The notes beneath the pieces were generated by a model. It was not told where the DNA came from, did not search any database, and saw only the letters and a program-made list of their open reading frames with translations. The position numbers were made by a program, and so were the translations under genes. DNA of 64,000 nt from Rattus norvegicus (lineage: Eukaryota > Chordata > Mammalia > Rodentia > Muridae). Positions 58,700 to 64,000 of this stretch are shown piece by piece. Position 1 is the stretch's first letter. Each line of letters starts with the position of its first letter. The stretch covers positions 70,872,702 to 70,936,701 of the forward strand of contig NC_086022.1 in NCBI RefSeq assembly GCF_036323735.1. The letters run 5' to 3'.

Positions 58700-59260
58700 G
58701 AGAACCCATTTCAGTGCTCACTATCTCCTCGGTTTGGGGGGGGTGGGGGCAGGAACAGGCATTTCTTCCCTGATCTTATCTGACTCCAGATATCAAGAAC
58801 TTAGTGCCACCATCAATGCTGATGTGCAGAGGCTCCAACAAGTGGTTGATGACCTCTCTGACTCTCTCTCATCCCTTTCCGAAGTGGTCCTTCAGAATTG
58901 CAGAGAACTCGATCTGCTCTTTTTACAACAGGAAGGACCCTGTGCAACACTCAAAGAAGAATGCTGCTTCTATGCCGATAAGACAGGAATAGTTAAAGAG
59001 AGCAAGAAAAAGGTCAGAGAAGGCTTAGAAAAGAGAAGATGAGAAAGAAAAAGCTGAGAGCTGGTATCAAAATTGGTTCTCCACCTCCCCTTGGTTGTCC
59101 ACCCTGCTTCTATCCCTGTTGGGCCCCCTATCTTTTGGCTCTTGGGCATTTAATTGTTTAACCAGCTTTATTAAACAACAGGTAGATAATATGGTAGCAA
59201 AACCTATTCAGGTATATTATCAAAGGCTAGCTATGGAGGATGACTTTGGTGAGGGGCAAA
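58700..59260 (+). pseudogene. env: Retroviral env transmembrane-subunit relic
   Basis: It has a glycine-rich fusion-peptide-like start near 58733, a heptad-repeat segment, the conserved immunosuppressive-domain/CX6CC region of gammaretroviral p15E (about 58890-58965), then a hydrophobic anchor (about 59095-59170). A stop at 59040 and a frame change separate ectodomain and anchor. A 102-codon frame (58734-59042) is the longest retroviral piece left. No complete Env can be made. Confidence 0.8.
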
Positions 59261-59626
59261 CTCACCTACACATCTCCTCCCAGTCCAGGCAAGGACATTT
59301 TTGTCCTTCAGCCAAATAAGGCCAACATTTTTTCCTGTGTGCTGTCCTCATGCCTTTGCTAAAACATCAACAAATCGTCACCCCTGCGTGCTAAGCTGGA
59401 CAGTCAATGATGGGTAAGAGAGCAATATATTCACGAATAAAGGGCCTAAGACAGGAGGGCCGCCATTAGCTGCTGCCTTATCCCATGATGGACCCTGGCC
59501 ACGAGATTCTCTTGGCCATGTGACAAATATAGCTCCAACCTAAGACAGATACAGTTCCTGAGGGGCTCATTCCAGGACAGCACGGCCATTGGTCACCTTT
59601 TCATTTGATTATAAGGAAGGGGGAGA

Positions 59627-60027
59627 TGTTGGGAGCGATGTCCTTAAAACCCTCCATTATTAATGTTAATATTATAGTGTTAAAATTAAGTATGACTGGG
59701 TTCATGGAAAATCCCCAGCCAGCTGCAGAATACTAATTCAAATCTGGTAGTCAGGAAGCCCAGTGATATGACAAACCTTTGACCTGTCTGAGAAACCAAC
59801 ATCCTGCTGACATCAGCTGACCACACGAGTACTGTGTCCTTGGCTTGCACAGATGCTTCCCACTTCCCCACTCCCTGTTACTCCTGCTATGGTATAAATT
59901 CAGTCTTGGAAAAAAATAAAATTGTCGCCTCTTTGATCAGACTCTTGTCTTGCCATCCTTCTTCACATCTCTTGTCCCCCATTCTCTTCCAGGTACCCTC
60001 TGCGCCCTTGTTGACTGTCCTGCAGGA
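59627..60027 (+). repeat. 3' LTR
   Basis: Starts TGTTGGGAGCG right after the polypurine tract; TATAAAT at 59893-59899 and AATAAA at 59915-59920. Same orientation as the 5' LTR; similarity stops at about 60027. Confidence 0.88.
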
Positions 60028-62900
60028 CTGAAAAACTGGACCACACACTTCCCCAGAACTGTGATGTCAGTGAATTCAATTTTGCCCTCCATGTCTCTCT
60101 GTGCTGCTTTCATTTGAGCTACCTCAGCTAGAACCTTATTCAGCTACTCAAAGACCAGAAAATGTTTTTTGAAAAATTAATAATACAGATATCAATAAGC
60201 CACATCAGCATTCTCTTACTCCATTGGTTCTTCATGACTCCAGCTTCCTCACTGCATGCTTATCCCAGTCTCAGGTTTGCACAGCTGTGCTTGTGTGACT
60301 GTCCTCCCTCAAGTCCTCACTTGCACCTTCACTTTAAACAGGGGAGATTCTGTTCAGTTCTGTCCTTTTCTTAACTACAAGACTCTGCTTGTACTCTCTG
60401 TATGTCAACCTTTCTCTCTGATCCCACCATTACCTCCTTAATGAAATGTTCTCTCAACCATTAGACTAGTCCACATTTCCTAGTACGTTAGATTTTCATG
60501 AGTTTGACTTAACACAGTCACTATTTTACACTCATTTGTTGATCAACAAATCTTCTTGTCTTTTTCTTTAGACCAAAAATCTCCTTTTCTTAGGAACTGG
60601 AGCTTTGTTCTGTTTTTATTGCCTGTCCCAAAAGCTGTGCTAAGTACTAATTCCCAATATGTGAACAAAAAATCATAAGAAAATCATCTTTTGATTTTCA
60701 CTTGGCCATTCCAGAAGACCAGGCATATTACCTGTGAATGTTTATCCCTTTAATCTTGTGGAATTATCCTAATAAATGCAGTAAATCTCTATTCCTGATT
60801 TCACCTGGATCACACTCCTTTCTACAAGTCTAAGCTTCATATCCTCACATTACCATCCTGTTCTTCAGTCTCTGTTCTTTCCTTTCTCAGTCTCTGTTCT
60901 TCATTCACTGTCCAGATTTTGGTGTCTTCCAGAGATATGATAGCAAGTAGAGTGAGTATCAACAACAACAATAAAAAATGATGGAGAAAACAAACTTCTC
61001 TAATGCCACTCAATTTTCTTGAGGCAAAGATACATCTTGATGATTTGAGAATAGGAGACCTGCTACTCTATCTCACGAGTGGCATTTGTGGGTTTTTCAA
61101 TGTCCAACACATAATTGTTTTTCATCTGCTACCTACTCTCAATCCCTGCCAGGGAACAAATTACTTACTAGAGCTCTGTGCTTATTTACTGTCCTTAGCA
61201 GCTATGAAGTATCAATTATGACAGGACAGAGTCCATTTATAGAATAAATATAGCATTTTCTTTTGTAAAATTATGAGACTCATTTGGGGTTGAAATAATC
61301 CCTCAATACAGACTAAGCACAGATAAAAACACAAGCTTTGCCTGAATGATTCACATTCAGTCTTCAAAGACTTGTGTAATTTAACATCCTAAGGCAGAGA
61401 AGACTCAAAATAGATGACTTATTTTAGAATCAAAGCTTAAAAGGCTTCTTCCTTAGGGAGAATAGCTCTTCACACTCACTTTCTGAAGACACACTTGACA
61501 AAGTTATGACCTATTGATGAATTCTAAAATAATAGTATGTTGACATGACCTGAATTATAAACAAAACTGTGTTTATTAGAGCGTCAGAGAAGTTTAAAAA
61601 TGAATTAATAAAAATTATATAAGGAACTTAATTCAGATCTAAAACTGTAGGCACTAGATGGTGCTAGTGCACTTTTTCTGTTACTTTCTATTGGAATTAT
61701 TCAAATTCTCTGAGAATGAGGAGTCAGAGCCCTGACTTTTCTCATGGTAAGCAGTATTTCACAGGCCAAAGCCAAGTTAGTTATAACCCCCCCCCAAAAA
61801 AAATCAAACAAACATTATCAAACTCCTTTCTACCCACCGTCAGTCATAGTCAGACATGACACTGTATGCTTGAGCCCTGTTATGCTTTACAATTTACTAA
61901 GTTTATTAAGGAGATGAGCCTTTTTTCAGTGTCCCACAGGTAGAGATTTTCTGTCTTTTTCCTATTTAAAAATTATAAAATATTCCACCTGATGAAAAAA
62001 GTACAAATTTCATGGTTTTATGTGAGAGGGGTGTATTAATTGTATTAACGGTCTCCTATTCTTTAATGGGAAGATTGGTATAATTCTAATATCATAATTA
62101 TCTTAACATCATTGCTCAATGATTTTTAAGTTCTGACAGATCTTTCTTCAACCGGCTGAACAACTTCCTTGTATTTGCAGCTTCTCTTCTCTTCATCACC
62201 TCTCTGATGATCTCAGTTCTTCTGTCATTTACAATCCTAGCGTATCTGAGAGTGCCAACCATAGTTTTTAAATCATATGAGAATGGGAGGAAGGAGAGAC
62301 ATGGAGTCTTCCAGAACTTGCTTCGTGCCTCAATTACTGCTCACAGAGCATCATGAATGGGAGTTACCTTTGCAAAAAGACTAATAATTGGATTTAGGTT
62401 GATTCAATGTTAGTTTTTTACGGCCCATGACAGTCTGATTACTTCTGCAAAGGTATCATAGATATCACAGGGTCACTGGAGTGGAAGAGGGAGAAGCCTG
62501 AGTTGTGGTTGTCAGTCTTCAGAACAGGAACTGTAAATAGCTGGTGCAGTGTAACCCTCTCTATGGAAGATAAATCATCTTGATGTTGGGAGTGGGAAGG
62601 GACTTCATGTGGTTTTTCCTTCTTTCATCATAAAAGCTTATATTTGAGAAAACTGCATTTTAATTAAGATGTAGCAGAGATGCATATATGATCAATCTAA
62701 GAAAGGAGCTCTGTGAGGAATTCTCATTGAAGTTAAAATGGGAAAATGGGATGAAAGCTGGGTAGCTTCCCCTTCTCCCCCTCCCCTCTCTGTGTGTGTC
62801 TCTGTGTGTATATACATGTATATACATTCTGTATTATGTATCTACTTATCTATTTTATATACCTATTGAGTGTAATTATACCTGCACATAAACACACACA
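60028..62900. other. Unassigned non-coding DNA
   Basis: No V exon or gene could be supported. A decamer-like TGTGATGTCA (60060-60069) is present without a V segment after it, and a TG/TATA-rich patch occurs at 62790-62835. Confidence 0.45.
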
Positions 62901-62907
62901 TTTTCCT

Positions 62908-63230
62908 AGTTTGCTTTTTATTGTTGCAATAAACAGCCATGACTAAAAGTAATTTGGGAGGAAAGGATCGATTTGGTTTACAGGTTACAGTCCATCAGTG
63001 ATGGGGAGAAGAAGTCAGAACAGGAACTCAGTGCAGGAATCTGGAGGTAGGAAGTGAAGCAGAGGTCATAGAGGAACACTACTTGCTGGCTTGCTACCCA
63101 TAGGTTGTTCAGCTTCCTCCTCTATACAATTAAATACTACTTGTCTGAGGACGGCACCACCTTCAGTAAGCTGGGATGATTAGCTTACTGATCAATCATT
63201 CATTAAGAAAATGGCCAAGGGATTTGATTA
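62908..63230. repeat. Rodent interspersed repeat
   Basis: 'ttattgttgcaataaacagccatgac', 'aaaggatcgatttggtttacagg', 'acagtccatcagtgatgggg' and 'tgctggcttgct' are words of a common rodent repeat resembling the one at 51978-52290 at its start. Family name not certain. Confidence 0.55.
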
Positions 63231-64000
63231 CAGTCCAATCTGCTGGAGGCATTTACTCAATTGAGGGTCCCTCTTTCTGAATGGATACAGATTTTTGTCA
63301 AGTTTACAAAAGAAAAACCAACTAGTGAGTATACACATATGTACATCCCCATGCACACACACACACACACATGTACACATAAACAAAACAGAAGCAAAAA
63401 AAAAAAACCCCACTGTCTTTGGATAGATTGGAAAGAAAGTACAGGGGTGATGAGGAATAGAGAGGCAGTTGAGAACTCAAGGAGACCCAGGATTCCCACG
63501 ACCACTACCTAAGCTGTTTCAAGTCTGCTGTATAACCTTCCCTTCTTATCCAGCAGCTAATTTTAGTGGCTCAAGCATAGGCACATGCCTGAGAAATTGG
63601 TTCTGTAGAAAATCCAGGACAAAGAGTGCCATTAAAAGCCAATTAGAAGCTCACTTTACAAATCACATCTGGAAATGGAAATGAGATTGCTTTTTAGAAC
63701 TTTCCTACCTAATATATACTAGTTAGACCCCTTCGCAGCAAGGCAAGAAGTGATAGCCTTGGTAGTGGTAGGTGTAGGTGTTGGTCAGTGAGTGAAAAGT
63801 GCCGTGCTTTCCTATACTGAGTGTGACTTATAGTTTTCTGAAGAGTGGCTTCCACTTCCTTTTACCTTCTGTTATTCCCAAACCAACCTTACATCATTAC
63901 GGAAGTATAGAAATGAGAACCAAGAGGACTCAAAACTCCTCTGCTTGCTTAGTACATAAAGGGACTTAGAGAAATTGTCTTGATGATGGAGACAGGGCTC
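63231..64000. other. Unassigned DNA with a short (CA)n tract
   Basis: A CA repeat spans 63353-63371. Otherwise no supported gene up to the window edge. Confidence 0.4.

Larger units (their letters stand above)
55970..60027 (+). mobile_element. Class I (gammaretrovirus-like) endogenous provirus, deleted
   Basis: Two direct LTRs enclose about 3.26 kb. Recognisable inside are env surface and transmembrane relics and a purine-rich tract (AAGGAAGGGGGAGA, 59613-59626) just before the 3' LTR. No gag or pol could be recognised between 56370 and 57600, so this is a deleted or recombined provirus. The env is split by host-derived sequence (58060-58690). A TGGGGG-containing stretch at about 56413 could be the primer-binding site, but LTR ends and flanking duplications do not resolve cleanly by eye. 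It cannot encode viral proteins. Confidence 0.85.

Noticed and set aside
55964..60036. Target-site duplication of the provirus
   Set aside because: The bases beside the two LTR ends do not match by eye, and the LTR 3' end is uncertain, so no duplication is claimed.
62461..62480. 'gatatcacagggtcactgg' as a V-beta promoter decamer
   Set aside because: Only a partial match, and no leader or V exon follows within the expected distance.
1..64000. CRISPR array, bacterial operon or novel defence system
   Set aside because: The window is vertebrate DNA with spliced V segments, SINEs and L1s. Regular repeats here are microsatellites and transposons.

Overview
The window looks like rodent genomic DNA, most likely Rattus. 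A near-consensus ID (BC1-derived) SINE with perfect target-site duplications, rat/mouse-type L1 elements and rodent-specific interspersed repeats all point that way. It is a stretch of the T-cell receptor beta variable (TRBV) cluster in which every V segment I can see is broken. No D, J or C segment, trypsinogen gene or intact host gene is visible.

Layout: (1) 0-6 kb holds a TRBV4-type V pseudogene (901-1308, intact 23-RSS), an antisense ERV-L gag/pro relic with an ID element inserted in it, and a decayed V relic (about 5616-5896). (2) 6-13 kb is mostly unassigned DNA with a rodent repeat, an old L1/SINE patch and two copies of a ~245 bp direct repeat. (3) 13-27 kb is a head-to-tail block of four L1 copies, two near full length and two 5'-truncated, all on the + strand and all coding-defective. 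(4) 27-43 kb holds microsatellites, a possible solo LTR, a TRBV5/9-type V pseudogene (32493-32900), a short L1 tail with a 16 bp TSD, a TRBV6-type pseudogene (37538-37967) and a TRBV7-type pseudogene (40359-40956). (5) 43-49 kb is a nearly complete L1 on the - strand bounded by a 15 bp TSD. (6) 49-56 kb holds a TRBV10-like pseudogene (49683-50148) and another V relic (55430-55689). (7) 56-60 kb is a class I (gammaretrovirus-like) provirus with two LTRs and env remnants, whose env is interrupted by a fragment of the host gene Tmem65. (8) 60-64 kb is mostly unassigned, with one rodent repeat.

The V relics all point the same way, and their order (4-type, 5/9-type, 6-type, 7-type, 10-like, possibly 11-like) follows the human TRBV order. 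This fits the rodent interval between the upstream functional TRBV genes and TRBV12/13, which in mouse is occupied by pseudogenes. Several V pseudogenes keep a recombination signal or a V-beta promoter decamer although their reading frames are destroyed, so a residual regulatory or recombination-substrate role is conceivable but not shown. I found no undescribed molecular system. The most unusual object is the Tmem65 fragment inside the retroviral env.
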